From an uncultured Sutterella sp. (GTDB lineage: Bacteria > Pseudomonadota > Gammaproteobacteria > Burkholderiales > Burkholderiaceae_F): DNA of 23,600 nt. The stretch spans positions 1 to 23,600 of the forward strand of contig CAAGKD010000137.1 in the NCBI GenBank assembly GCA_900770335.1, written 5' to 3'. Below the pieces are notes generated by a model. It did not search any database and was not told the DNA's origin. It saw only the letters and a list, made by a program, of their open reading frames with translations. Shown piece after piece: positions 6,081 to 12,472 of the stretch. Position numbers and translations under genes: made by a program. Each line of letters begins with the position of its first letter. Positions within the stretch are counted from its first letter, which is position 1.

Positions 6081-6404
6081 ATGCAGCGCATTCGTAAGGG
6101 CGACCAGGTTGTGGTCATCGCCGGCCGCGACCGCGGCACCAAGGGCACGGTTCTCGCTCGCGTTGATGAGCGCCACGTCATCGTGGAAGGCGTCAACGTC
6201 GTGAAGAAGGCCGTTCGTCCGAACCCGACCCTCGGCGTCGAGGGCGGCATCGTCGACAAGACCCTCCCGATCGATCAGTCCAACGTCATGCTGGTCAACC
6301 CGGAAACGGGCAAGGGCGAACGCGTCGGCTTCAAGGAAGTCGACGGCAAGAAGGTTCGCGTGTTCAAGTCCAATGGCGCCGTGGTCGGCGCCAAGGCCGA
6401 ATGA
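6081..6404 (+). CDS. rplX: 50S ribosomal protein L24
   Basis: The 107-residue L24 (E. coli 104) is one of the two initiators of 50S assembly and carries a KOW motif, seen here as IRKGDQVVVIAGRDRGTKGT. The later GGIVDKTLPIDQSNVMLVNP also matches. GAGGAGAT before the ATG is a strong ribosome binding site. The stop at 6402-6404 lies beside the rplE initiation region, with the rplE start 8 bases later. Confidence 0.97.
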   Translation: MQRIRKGDQVVVIAGRDRGTKGTVLARVDERHVIVEGVNVVKKAVRPNPTLGVEGGIVDKTLPIDQSNVMLVNPETGKGERVGFKEVDGKKVRVFKSNGAVVGAKAE

Positions 6405-6412
6405 GGGTGACC

Positions 6413-6952
6413 ATGTCGCGTTTCAGCTCCCTTTACCACGACACCATTGTCCCCGAACTGATGAAGAAGTTCGGCTACAAGACGGTCATGCAGGTTCCGC
6501 GCATCACCAAGATCACGCTCAACATGGGCGTCGGTGAGGCCGTGAACGACAAGAAGAACATCGAGTTTGCCGTCGGCGACATGACCAAGATCGCCGGCCA
6601 GAAGCCGCTCGTCACCCGCACCCGCAAGGCCATCGCGAACTTCAAGATCCGCGAGAACATGCCCATCGGCTGCATGGTCACGCTCCGCGGCGAGCGCATG
6701 TACGACTTCCTCGACCGTCTCGTCACGATCGCCTTCCCGCGCGTCCGCGACTTCCGCGGCGTTTCGGGTCGCGCCTTCGACGGCCGCGGCAACTACAACA
6801 TCGGCCTCAAGGAACAGATCATCTTCCCGGAAATCGAGTACGACAAGATCGACGCCATCCGAGGGATGAACATTTCTATCACCACGACGGCGAAGACCGA
6901 CGAGGAAGCCAAGGCGCTCCTCTCCGGGTTCAGCTTCCCGTTCCGCAACTGA
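6413..6952 (+). CDS. rplE: 50S ribosomal protein L5
   Basis: The 179-residue L5 binds 5S rRNA and contacts P-site tRNA; its length equals E. coli L5. It contains KTVMQVPRITKITLNMGVGE, IGCMVTLRGERMYDFLDRL and DGRGNYNIGLKEQIIFPEI. An in-frame ATG at 6401 overlaps the rplX stop, but from the ATG at 6413 the distance to the conserved VMQVPR equals that of E. coli L5, and GAGGG lies just upstream, so I take 6413. In E. coli S8 represses the spc operon at the start of rplE; I see no clear hairpin here to support the same site. Confidence 0.95.
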   Translation: MSRFSSLYHDTIVPELMKKFGYKTVMQVPRITKITLNMGVGEAVNDKKNIEFAVGDMTKIAGQKPLVTRTRKAIANFKIRENMPIGCMVTLRGERMYDFLDRLVTIAFPRVRDFRGVSGRAFDGRGNYNIGLKEQIIFPEIEYDKIDAIRGMNISITTTAKTDEEAKALLSGFSFPFRN

Positions 6953-6964
6953 GGTTGACGCAAA

Positions 6965-7270
6965 ATGGCAAAACTTGCTCTTATTAACCGCGAAGCCAAG
7001 CGCCGCGCGACGGTCGCCAAGTTCGCGGCCAAGCGCGCCGCCCTCAAGGCCATCATCAACGACGCTACCCGCTCGATGGATGAACGTCTCGACGCCCGCG
7101 CCCAGCTCGAGAAGCTGCCGCGCAACGCGTCCCCGGTCCGTCTGCGCAACCGCTGCGCGATCACGGGCCGTCCCCGTGGCAACTTCCGCAAGTTCGGTCT
7201 GTGCCGCGAAATGATCCGTGAAGCCGCCATGCGCGGTGACATCCCCGGCCTCCAGAAGGCCAGCTGGTAA
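6965..7270 (+). CDS. rpsN: 30S ribosomal protein S14, zinc-free type
   Basis: The 101-residue S14 has the same length as E. coli S14. It is the long form without the paired cysteines of the zinc-binding type. It starts MAKLALINREAKRRATVAK and ends with CAITGRPRGNFRKFGLCREM then the helix to KASW. It lies in the 30S head near S19 and S3. It sits in its usual spc position between rplE (12-base gap) and rpsH (16-base gap). Confidence 0.98.
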   Translation: MAKLALINREAKRRATVAKFAAKRAALKAIINDATRSMDERLDARAQLEKLPRNASPVRLRNRCAITGRPRGNFRKFGLCREMIREAAMRGDIPGLQKASW

Positions 7271-7286
7271 GCGTGGAGATTGCGAA

Positions 7287-7682
7287 ATGAGTATGAGTGA
7301 TCCGATCGCCGACATGCTGACCCGCATCCGCAACGGTCAGATGGTCGACAAGGTTGCGGTGGTCATGCCTTCCTCCAAGCTGAAGGTTGCCATCGCCAAG
7401 GTCCTCAAGGATGAGGGCTACATCGAGAACTATGAAGTCGCGGCCAACGACGGCAAGGCTGAGCTCAATGTGACGCTCAAGTACTATGCCGGCCGCCCCG
7501 TCATCGAGCGCCTCGAGCGCGTGTCCCGTCCGGGCCTGCGCATCTACAAGAATCACGACAGCATCCCCCAGGTGATGAACGGTCTCGGCATCGCGATCGT
7601 TTCGACCCCGAAGGGCGTGATGACCGATCGCGCTGCCCGCGCGGCCGGCGTCGGCGGCGAAGTTCTGTGCTACGTCGCCTAA
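7287..7682 (+). CDS. rpsH: 30S ribosomal protein S8
   Basis: The 131-residue S8 (E. coli 130) is a primary binder of the central domain of 16S rRNA. It begins MSMSDPIADMLTRIRNGQ and ends SKGVMTDRAARQ-like as PKGVMTDRAARAAGVGGE then VLCYVA. The ATG at 7287 is chosen by the family N-terminus; an upstream in-frame codon inside rpsN is not credible. In E. coli S8 is the translational repressor of spc. A second S8 target, if present here, has not been located. Confidence 0.97.
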   Translation: MSMSDPIADMLTRIRNGQMVDKVAVVMPSSKLKVAIAKVLKDEGYIENYEVAANDGKAELNVTLKYYAGRPVIERLERVSRPGLRIYKNHDSIPQVMNGLGIAIVSTPKGVMTDRAARAAGVGGEVLCYVA

Positions 7683-7697
7683 CCCGAGGAGTGTGAA

Positions 7698-8231
7698 ATG
7701 AGTCGTATCGCTAAGATCCCCGTCGCCATCGCCAAGGGCGTGACGGTTGAGCTCTCCGCCGACTTCGTGACCGTCAAGGGTCCGATCGGCGAGGTCAAGA
7801 TGCACATTCTTCCCCTGGTCAAGGTGACGGAGGCCGACGGCCACCTTCACTTCGAGCAGACCGCCCAGACCCGTGAGTCGAACGCGAACGTCGGCACGAT
7901 GCGCGCGCTCGTCAACGACATGGTCAAGGGTTGCGCCACCGGCTTCGAGAAGCGCCTCGCGCTCGTCGGCGTCGGCTACCGCGCCCAGGCCCAGGGCGAC
8001 AAGCTCAACCTGTCTCTCGGCTTCTCGCACCCGGTCGTCCACCAGATGCCCGCCGGCGTCAAGGTCGAGACGCCCGCCCCGACGGAAATCGTCATCAAGG
8101 GCGCCGACAAGCAGAAGGTTGGTCAGACGGCCGCTGAGATTCGCGCCTACCGCGCTCCCGAGCCCTACAAGGGCAAGGGCGTGCGCTACGCGAACGAGCA
8201 CGTCGTGATCAAGGAAACCAAGAAGAAGTAA
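7698..8231 (+). CDS. rplF: 50S ribosomal protein L6
   Basis: The 177-residue L6 is the same length as E. coli L6. It has the duplicated fold with the C-terminal signature PEPYKGKGVRYANEHVVIKE (seen as APEPYKGKGVRYANE). It binds near the sarcin-ricin loop and the factor-binding site. MSRIAKIPVAIAKGVTVEL gives the N-terminus, preceded by GAGGAGTG. Spacing to neighbours is 15 bases on both sides. Confidence 0.98.
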   Translation: MSRIAKIPVAIAKGVTVELSADFVTVKGPIGEVKMHILPLVKVTEADGHLHFEQTAQTRESNANVGTMRALVNDMVKGCATGFEKRLALVGVGYRAQAQGDKLNLSLGFSHPVVHQMPAGVKVETPAPTEIVIKGADKQKVGQTAAEIRAYRAPEPYKGKGVRYANEHVVIKETKKK

Positions 8232-8246
8232 TTCGGACGTTAGAAG

Positions 8247-8615
8247 ATGATCAACAAGAAACAAAGCCGCCTGCGTCGCGCTCGCGCCACGCGTGCCCGC
8301 ATTCTGCTGCAGAAGGTCGATCGCCTGACGGTCCATCGCACCAACCTGCACATCTACGCCAGCATCATTTCCGCCGACAACGGCCGCACGCTCTGCTCCG
8401 CCTCCACGGTCGAGCCCGAAGTGCGCGCTCAGCTCGCCAGCCAGACCGGCCGTGGCGGCAACGTCGCCGCTGCCAAGATCGTTGGCGCCCGCATCGCCGA
8501 AAAGGCCAAGGCCGCCGGTATCGAGACCTGCGCCTTTGACCGTTCGGGCTACCGTTTCCATGGCCGCATCGCCGCGCTCGCTGAAGCCGCGCGTGAAGCT
8601 GGCCTCAAGTTCTAA
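8247..8615 (+). CDS. rplR: 50S ribosomal protein L18
   Basis: The 122-residue L18 (E. coli 117) binds 5S rRNA with L5 in the central protuberance. It has a basic N-terminal arm (KKQSRLRRARATRAR), then RLTVHRTNLHIYASIISADN, and ends GYRFHGRIAALAEAAREAGL, the standard C-terminus. The ribosome binding site is weak: no good AGGAG match stands before the ATG at 8247, so translational coupling to rplF is likely. Confidence 0.97.
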   Translation: MINKKQSRLRRARATRARILLQKVDRLTVHRTNLHIYASIISADNGRTLCSASTVEPEVRAQLASQTGRGGNVAAAKIVGARIAEKAKAAGIETCAFDRSGYRFHGRIAALAEAAREAGLKF

Positions 8616-8629
8616 TCAGGGGCTGGCAA

Positions 8630-9148
8630 ATGGCTAAGGACAATCGCAAAAACGCGGTCGACGAACAGGACGACGGCCTGCGTGAGAAGATGATCGCGGT
8701 CAACCGCGTCTCCAAGACGGTCAAGGGCGGCCGCATCCTCGCCTTCGCGGCGCTCACGGTCGTGGGCGACGGCGACGGCTCGATCGGCATGGGCACGGGC
8801 AAGTCCCGTGAGGTCCCGCAGTCGGTCTCCAAGGCGATGGAGCGTGCCCGTCACGCCATGAAGCGCGTTCCGCTCAAGAACGGCACGCTTCACCACGCCG
8901 TCGAGGGCCGTCACGGCGCCTCCCGCGTCATCATGATGCCGGCTCCTGAAGGCTCCGGCGTCATCGCCGGCGGCCCGATGCGCGCCGTCTGCGACGCCGT
9001 CGGCATTCGCAACGTCGTTGCGAAGGCCTATGGCTCGACCAATCCGTACAACCTCGTCCGTGCGACGCTCAACGCCCTCGAGAACCTGCGCTCCCCCGCC
9101 GACATCGCGGCCAAGCGCGGCAAGACGGTCGAAGAGCTCCTCGGCTAA
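8630..9148 (+). CDS. rpsE: 30S ribosomal protein S5
   Basis: The 172-residue S5 (E. coli 167) works in decoding fidelity and the mRNA entry helicase with S3 and S4. The double-stranded-RNA-binding-like N-terminal part holds VNRVSKTVKGGRILAFAALT and the VGDGDGSIGMGTGKSREV segment; the C-terminal domain holds GGPMRAVCDAVGIRNVVAKA and YGSTNPYNLVRATLNALEN. All conserved features are intact. Confidence 0.98.
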   Translation: MAKDNRKNAVDEQDDGLREKMIAVNRVSKTVKGGRILAFAALTVVGDGDGSIGMGTGKSREVPQSVSKAMERARHAMKRVPLKNGTLHHAVEGRHGASRVIMMPAPEGSGVIAGGPMRAVCDAVGIRNVVAKAYGSTNPYNLVRATLNALENLRSPADIAAKRGKTVEELLG

Positions 9149-9163
9149 TCCGGAGACCAAGAC

Positions 9164-9346
9164 ATGTCCGAAAAGAAGACCCTCAAGGTCACTCTGGTGA
9201 AGAGCCCGATCGGCACGAACGCGGATCACCGCGCCACCGTGCTCGGTCTCGGCCTCAAGAAGATCCGTCAGACGCGCGAGCTCGAAGACACGCCCGCCGT
9301 CCGCGGAATGATCACCAAGGTCGCGTACCTCGTGCGCGTCGAATGA
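9164..9346 (+). CDS. rpmD: 50S ribosomal protein L30
   Basis: The 60-residue L30 (E. coli 59) is a small ferredoxin-like r-protein of the 50S. The sequence MSEKKTLKVTLVKSPIGTNA, then VLGLGLKKIRQTRELEDTP, then VRGMITKVAYLVRVE matches the family. L30 is missing from some bacteria, so its presence is informative. It lies in the standard position between rpsE and rplO. Confidence 0.97.
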   Translation: MSEKKTLKVTLVKSPIGTNADHRATVLGLGLKKIRQTRELEDTPAVRGMITKVAYLVRVE

Positions 9347-9364
9347 TCCGAAGGATGACCCAAA

Positions 9365-9799
9365 ATGCGTTTGAATACCATCAAGCCCGCTGAGGGCTCG
9401 AAGCACGCCCATCACCGCATCGGCCGCGGCGTTGGCAGCGGCTGGGGCAAGACCGCGGGTCGCGGTCACAAGGGCCAGAAGTCGCGTGCCGGCGGCTTCC
9501 ACAAGGTCGGTTTCGAAGGCGGCCAGATGCCGATGTATCGCCGCCTCCCGAAGCGCGGCTTCACGTCCCTCTCGCGCAAGTTCGTCGAGGTGGTTCGCCT
9601 CTCCGACCTCGAGCGTCTCGGCCTCGATGAAGTCGATCTGCTCGTCCTCAAGGAGGCCGGCGTCGTTTCTACCCTCGCCCAGAACGCTCGCGTGATTCTC
9701 TCGGGCGCCATCACCCGCAAGGTGACGGTGCGCGGCCTCGGCGTCACGAAGGGCGCCCGCGCCGCTATCGAGGCGGCCGGCGGCTCCATCGCCGAGTAA
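9365..9799 (+). CDS. rplO: 50S ribosomal protein L15
   Basis: The 144-residue L15 (E. coli 144) is a late-assembly 50S protein with a long glycine- and arginine-rich extension. MRLNTIKPAEGSKHAHHRIG, then GVGSGWGKTAGRGHKGQKSR and GGFHKVGFEGGQMPMYRRLP are diagnostic. The globular C-terminal domain ends RGLGVTKGARAAIEAAGGS. The secY start follows 26 bases later. Confidence 0.98.
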   Translation: MRLNTIKPAEGSKHAHHRIGRGVGSGWGKTAGRGHKGQKSRAGGFHKVGFEGGQMPMYRRLPKRGFTSLSRKFVEVVRLSDLERLGLDEVDLLVLKEAGVVSTLAQNARVILSGAITRKVTVRGLGVTKGARAAIEAAGGSIAE

Positions 9800-9825
9800 G
9801 AGTCAACCAGCAAAGAGGATAGAAC

Positions 9826-11151
9826 GTGGCGACCAGCCCCAGCTCAAAGCAGCAGTCTGGCCTCAGCAAGTACGGCGACCTCAAGGGTCGCCTGATCTTC
9901 CTGGCGCTTGCGCTTGTTGTGTACCGCATCGGCGCTCACGTGCCGGTTCCGGGCATTGATCCCGATATGCTCCAGCAGCTGTTCAACCAGCAGCAGGGCG
10001 GCATTCTCGGGCTGTTCAACATGTTCTCCGGCGGCGCCCTCTCGCGCTTCTCCGTCTTCGCGCTCGGCATCATGCCGTACATCTCCGCATCGATCATCTT
10101 TCAGATGCTGTCGTACGTGCTGCCGTCGCTCGAGGCGATCCGCAAGGAGGGCGAGCAGGGCCGCAGGAAGATCACGCAGTACACCCGCTACGGGACGCTT
10201 CTGCTTGGTCTCTTCCAGGGCTTCGGCATCGCCGTAGCGCTCGAAACGCAGCCCGGGCTCGTCATCGACCCCGGGTTCCTCTTCCGCATCACGACGACCG
10301 TGTCGCTGCTCACGGGCACCATGTTCCTCATGTGGCTCGGCGAGCAGATCACCGAGCGCGGTCTCGGCAACGGCATCTCGATCATCATCTTCGCCGGCAT
10401 CGTGGCCGGGCTTCCGAACGGAGCGAGCGGACTGTTCCAGCTCGTCTCGACGGGCGCCATCAGCCCCCTGGCGGCGATCTTCGTGATCGCGATCGTCCTC
10501 GCCGTCACCGCCTTCGTGGTCTTCATCGAACGCGGCCAGCGCCGCATCACGGTCAACTACGCCAAGCGCCAGATCGGCAACAAGATCTACGGCGGCCAGA
10601 GCTCGTATCTGCCGCTCAAGATGAACATGTCGGGCGTCATTCCCCCGATCTTCGCTTCGTCGCTGATCCTGTTCCCCGCGACGCTCGCGGGCTGGTTCAC
10701 CTCCGGCGACTCCACTCGCTGGATCCGTGACCTCGCCGCGGCCCTGTCGCCCGGCCAGCCGCTTTACACGCTGCTCTACGCCGCGCTCATCATCTTCTTC
10801 GCGTTCTTCTACACGGCGTTGGTCTTCAACCCGAAGGAAACCGCGGAGAACCTCAAGAAGAGCGGCGCGTTCATCCCGGGCATCCGTCCGGGCGAGCAGA
10901 CGGCGCGCTACATCGACCGCGTGCTGCTTCGTCTCACGCTCGGCGGCGCCGCGTATCTCGTGTTCGTGTGCCTCGTGCCTGAGTTCCTCAACCTCAAGTT
11001 CAATGTTCCGTTCTATTTCGGCGGCACGTCGCTCCTGATCGTTGTGGTCGTCACGATGGACTTCATGAGCCAGGTTCAGGCCTACATGATGTCCCATCAG
11101 TACGAGAATCTGCTGAAGAAGACAAACTTCCGCGGTCTCACGCGGAAGTGA
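9826..11151 (+). CDS. secY: Protein translocase subunit SecY
   Basis: The 441-residue SecY (E. coli 443) is the pore of the inner-membrane SecYEG translocon. About ten hydrophobic segments are visible, starting with LIFLALALVVYRIGAHVPVP; the conserved IMPYISASIIFQML, the cytoplasmic loop RGQRRITVNYAKRQIG and SSYLPLKMNMSGVIPPIFAS, and the C-terminal loop IPGIRPGEQTARYI are all present. The C-terminus YENLLKKTNFRGL is typical. The start codon is GTG (9826) with AGAGGA upstream. It closes the spc operon. The 300-base gap that follows holds two hairpins and the rpmJ promoter. Confidence 0.98.
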   Translation: MATSPSSKQQSGLSKYGDLKGRLIFLALALVVYRIGAHVPVPGIDPDMLQQLFNQQQGGILGLFNMFSGGALSRFSVFALGIMPYISASIIFQMLSYVLPSLEAIRKEGEQGRRKITQYTRYGTLLLGLFQGFGIAVALETQPGLVIDPGFLFRITTTVSLLTGTMFLMWLGEQITERGLGNGISIIIFAGIVAGLPNGASGLFQLVSTGAISPLAAIFVIAIVLAVTAFVVFIERGQRRITVNYAKRQIGNKIYGGQSSYLPLKMNMSGVIPPIFASSLILFPATLAGWFTSGDSTRWIRDLAAALSPGQPLYTLLYAALIIFFAFFYTALVFNPKETAENLKKSGAFIPGIRPGEQTARYIDRVLLRLTLGGAAYLVFVCLVPEFLNLKFNVPFYFGGTSLLIVVVVTMDFMSQVQAYMMSHQYENLLKKTNFRGLTRK

Positions 11152-11158
11152 TCCCCGA

Positions 11159-11190
11159 GAGGAGGCCGTCCGGCGACGGACGGGCTCCTC
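11159..11190. other. GCGA-loop hairpin after secY
   Basis: GAGGAG then CCGTCCG (11159-11172, with one G·G mismatch at 11165/11184) pairs with 11177-11190 around a GCGA loop: seven inner and six outer base pairs. It begins 8 bases after the secY stop. No T tract follows; instead AAGAGG and seven A come next. It resembles the hairpin after tuf in loop sequence and in having an A-rich 3' flank. It may stabilise the spc mRNA 3' end. Confidence 0.6.
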
Positions 11191-11196
11191 AAGAGG

Positions 11197-11234
11197 AAAA
11201 AAGTTCCGGGGGCGGCGCCGCCGCCCCTTGAACT
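11197..11234 (-). terminator. Intrinsic terminator reading on the minus strand
   Basis: Read on the minus strand, GTTC (11234-11231) and GGGGCGGC pair with GCCGCCCC and GAAC (ending 11204) around a 3-base loop, with one mismatch and one wobble. Seven T follow at once (the A run 11197-11203 on the plus strand). This is a textbook intrinsic terminator, but no minus-strand gene lies upstream of it. It would stop antisense transcripts before they enter secY. Confidence 0.65.
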
Positions 11235-11361
11235 GTGCCAGGCGCCCCGGCGGAACTCCGCTCGAGGCGCTTTGCGCAACTATGGGGCGGGCCTCATTGC
11301 CTCCCCGAAAGCGTCAGCCGGTCCCGGAGAGGCAAATTTGAAGCCCGGGCCTCTCTTCGGT

Positions 11362-11390
11362 TGCACGTTCCTTCAATGTCGACTATTATT
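11362..11390 (+). promoter_or_regulatory. Probable alpha operon promoter
   Basis: TTGCAC (11362-11367) and TATTAT (11385-11390) are separated by 17 bases. An inverted repeat of 8 bp with one G·U (11376-11383 with 11391-11398) brackets the -10, which fills the 7-base loop. The expected start is near 11397, giving a leader of about 55 nt to rpmJ. The -10 is good; the -35 is moderate. Confidence 0.6.
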
Positions 11391-11421
11391 CGACGTTTCT
11401 GCCGTGTGGGCATCGAAATTC

Positions 11422-11437
11422 CAAGCTCATCAGCTTG
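11422..11437 (+). promoter_or_regulatory. Hairpin beside the rpmJ ribosome binding site
   Basis: CAAGCT (11422-11427) and AGCTTG (11432-11437) form a perfect 6-bp stem around CATC. It ends one base before the Shine-Dalgarno GGAG (11439-11442). Its position in the alpha operon leader suggests a possible translational control site. In E. coli S4 binds a pseudoknot at the start of this operon; no such pseudoknot is evident to me here. Confidence 0.45.
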
Positions 11438-11451
11438 TGGAGACTATTTAA

Positions 11452-11565
11452 ATGAAGGTTAGAGCTTCAATTAAGAAAATGTGCCGCAACTGCAAGATCA
11501 TCAAGCGCAAGGGCGTTGTTCGAGTGATCTGCACTGACCCGCGTCACAAGCAGCGTCAAGGCTAA
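11452..11565 (+). CDS. rpmJ: 50S ribosomal protein L36, zinc-binding type
   Basis: A 37-residue protein starts MKVRASIKKMCRNCKIIKR and ends CTDPRHKQRQG. The zinc ligands Cys11, Cys14, Cys27 and His32 are all present, so this is the zinc-binding form. E. coli L36 has 38 residues; the difference lies in the loop before the histidine. GGAG lies 9 bases before the ATG. It leads the alpha operon and is followed 12 bases later by rpsM. In many betaproteobacteria infA lies between secY and rpmJ; it is absent here. Confidence 0.97.
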   Translation: MKVRASIKKMCRNCKIIKRKGVVRVICTDPRHKQRQG

Positions 11566-11577
11566 AGAGGTAACACA

Positions 11578-11943
11578 ATGGCTCGTATCGCCGGTATCAA
11601 TATTCCGCCGCAGCAGCACGCTGAGATCGGTCTCACTGCCATCTATGGCATCGGCCGTCCGCGCGCCCGCCAGATTCTCAACGCTTGCGGCATCCCCTGC
11701 ACGAAGAAGGTCCAGGACCTCGACGACGCCGAACTCGAGCGCATCCGCGATGCCGTCTCCAAGTTCACCGTCGAAGGCGATCTCCGTCGTGAGATCCAGC
11801 TCTCGATCAAGCGTCTGATCGACCTCGGCACCTATCGTGGCATGCGTCATCGTCGCGGCCTCCCGGTCCGCGGTCAGCGTACCCGCACCAACGCCCGCAC
11901 CCGCAAGGGCCCGCGCAAGGTTGGCGTCACGCTCAAGAAGTAA
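11578..11943 (+). CDS. rpsM: 30S ribosomal protein S13
   Basis: The 121-residue S13 (E. coli 118) is a 30S head protein with a basic C-terminal tail that reaches the P-site tRNA and forms inter-subunit bridges. MARIAGINIPPQQHAEIGLT, then IYGIGRPRARQILNACGI and the C-terminal GLPVRGQRTRTNARTRKGP are the family marks. AGAGGT precedes the start by 7-8 bases. It lies in the standard alpha order before rpsK. Confidence 0.98.
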   Translation: MARIAGINIPPQQHAEIGLTAIYGIGRPRARQILNACGIPCTKKVQDLDDAELERIRDAVSKFTVEGDLRREIQLSIKRLIDLGTYRGMRHRRGLPVRGQRTRTNARTRKGPRKVGVTLKK

Positions 11944-11956
11944 TCAAAGGTAAGTT

Positions 11957-12364
11957 ATGGCTGGCAACAACTCCAAGTCCTCCGCCAACGCCCGCGCCCG
12001 CAAGAAGGTCCGCAAGGTCGTTACGGAAGGCATCGCTCACATCCACGCTTCGTTCAACAACACGATCGTGACGATCACGGACCGTCAGGGCAACGCCATC
12101 GCCGCCTCGTCGTCCGGCGCGCAGGGCTTCAAGGGCTCGCGCAAGTCGACCCCGTTCGCCGCCCAGGTGGCTGCGGACCAGGCCGGCAAGATCGCCCTCG
12201 AGCATGGTCTGAAGAACATCGAAGTTCGCATCTGGGGCCCCGGTCCCGGCCGCGAGTCCTCCGTGCGCGCGCTCAATGCGCTCGGCATCCGCGTCACCTC
12301 CATCCAGGACGTGACCCCGGTCCCGCACAACGGCGTCCGTCCCTCCAAGCGTCGCCGCGTCTAA
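11957..12364 (+). CDS. rpsK: 30S ribosomal protein S11
   Basis: The 135-residue S11 (E. coli 129) forms part of the 30S platform at the mRNA exit. The sequence GIAHIHASFNNTIVTITDRQ, then GFKGSRKSTPFAAQVAADQA and the C-terminal VTPVPHNGVRPSKRRRV are diagnostic. The extra residues are a basic N-terminal stretch (NSKSSANARARKKVRK). A 108-base structured gap follows before rpsD, unlike the tight spacing elsewhere in the operon. Confidence 0.98.
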   Translation: MAGNNSKSSANARARKKVRKVVTEGIAHIHASFNNTIVTITDRQGNAIAASSSGAQGFKGSRKSTPFAAQVAADQAGKIALEHGLKNIEVRIWGPGPGRESSVRALNALGIRVTSIQDVTPVPHNGVRPSKRRRV

Positions 12365-12472
12365 CACTCCAGAATTTTCCATTCTGTTGTGGAATCCCGC
12401 GTCCGTTGCCGCATGCTGAGGCGCAGCGGACTGAATGTAGGGAGTCCTACAGGATAAGAGAGGCATTTTTAA
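12365..12472 (+). promoter_or_regulatory. Structured leader of rpsD (candidate S4 control RNA)
   Basis: This gap contains three hairpins in a row. CAGAAT (12370-12375) pairs with ATTCTG (12381-12386), but TTCCA (12377-12381) can alternatively pair with TGGAA (12390-12394), so the two are mutually exclusive. GTCCGTTGC (12401-12409) pairs with GCAGCGGAC (12423-12431) over 9 bp with one G·U. TGTAGG (12436-12441) pairs with CCTACA (12446-12451). The ribosome binding site GAGAGG follows about 10 bases before the ATG. No convincing promoter is seen. S4 autoregulation is a hypothesis from gene position. Confidence 0.5.

Noticed and set aside
6401..6412. Earlier rplE start at 6401 overlapping the rplX stop
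   Set aside because: The start at 6413 gives the same length and N-terminal alignment as E. coli L5 and has GAGGG at suitable spacing.
9844..11097. A 417-codon open frame antisense to secY
   Set aside because: Its composition is almost wholly Arg, Asp, Glu, His and Ala, as expected from the complement of a hydrophobic membrane-protein gene. It has no recognisable domain or ribosome binding site.
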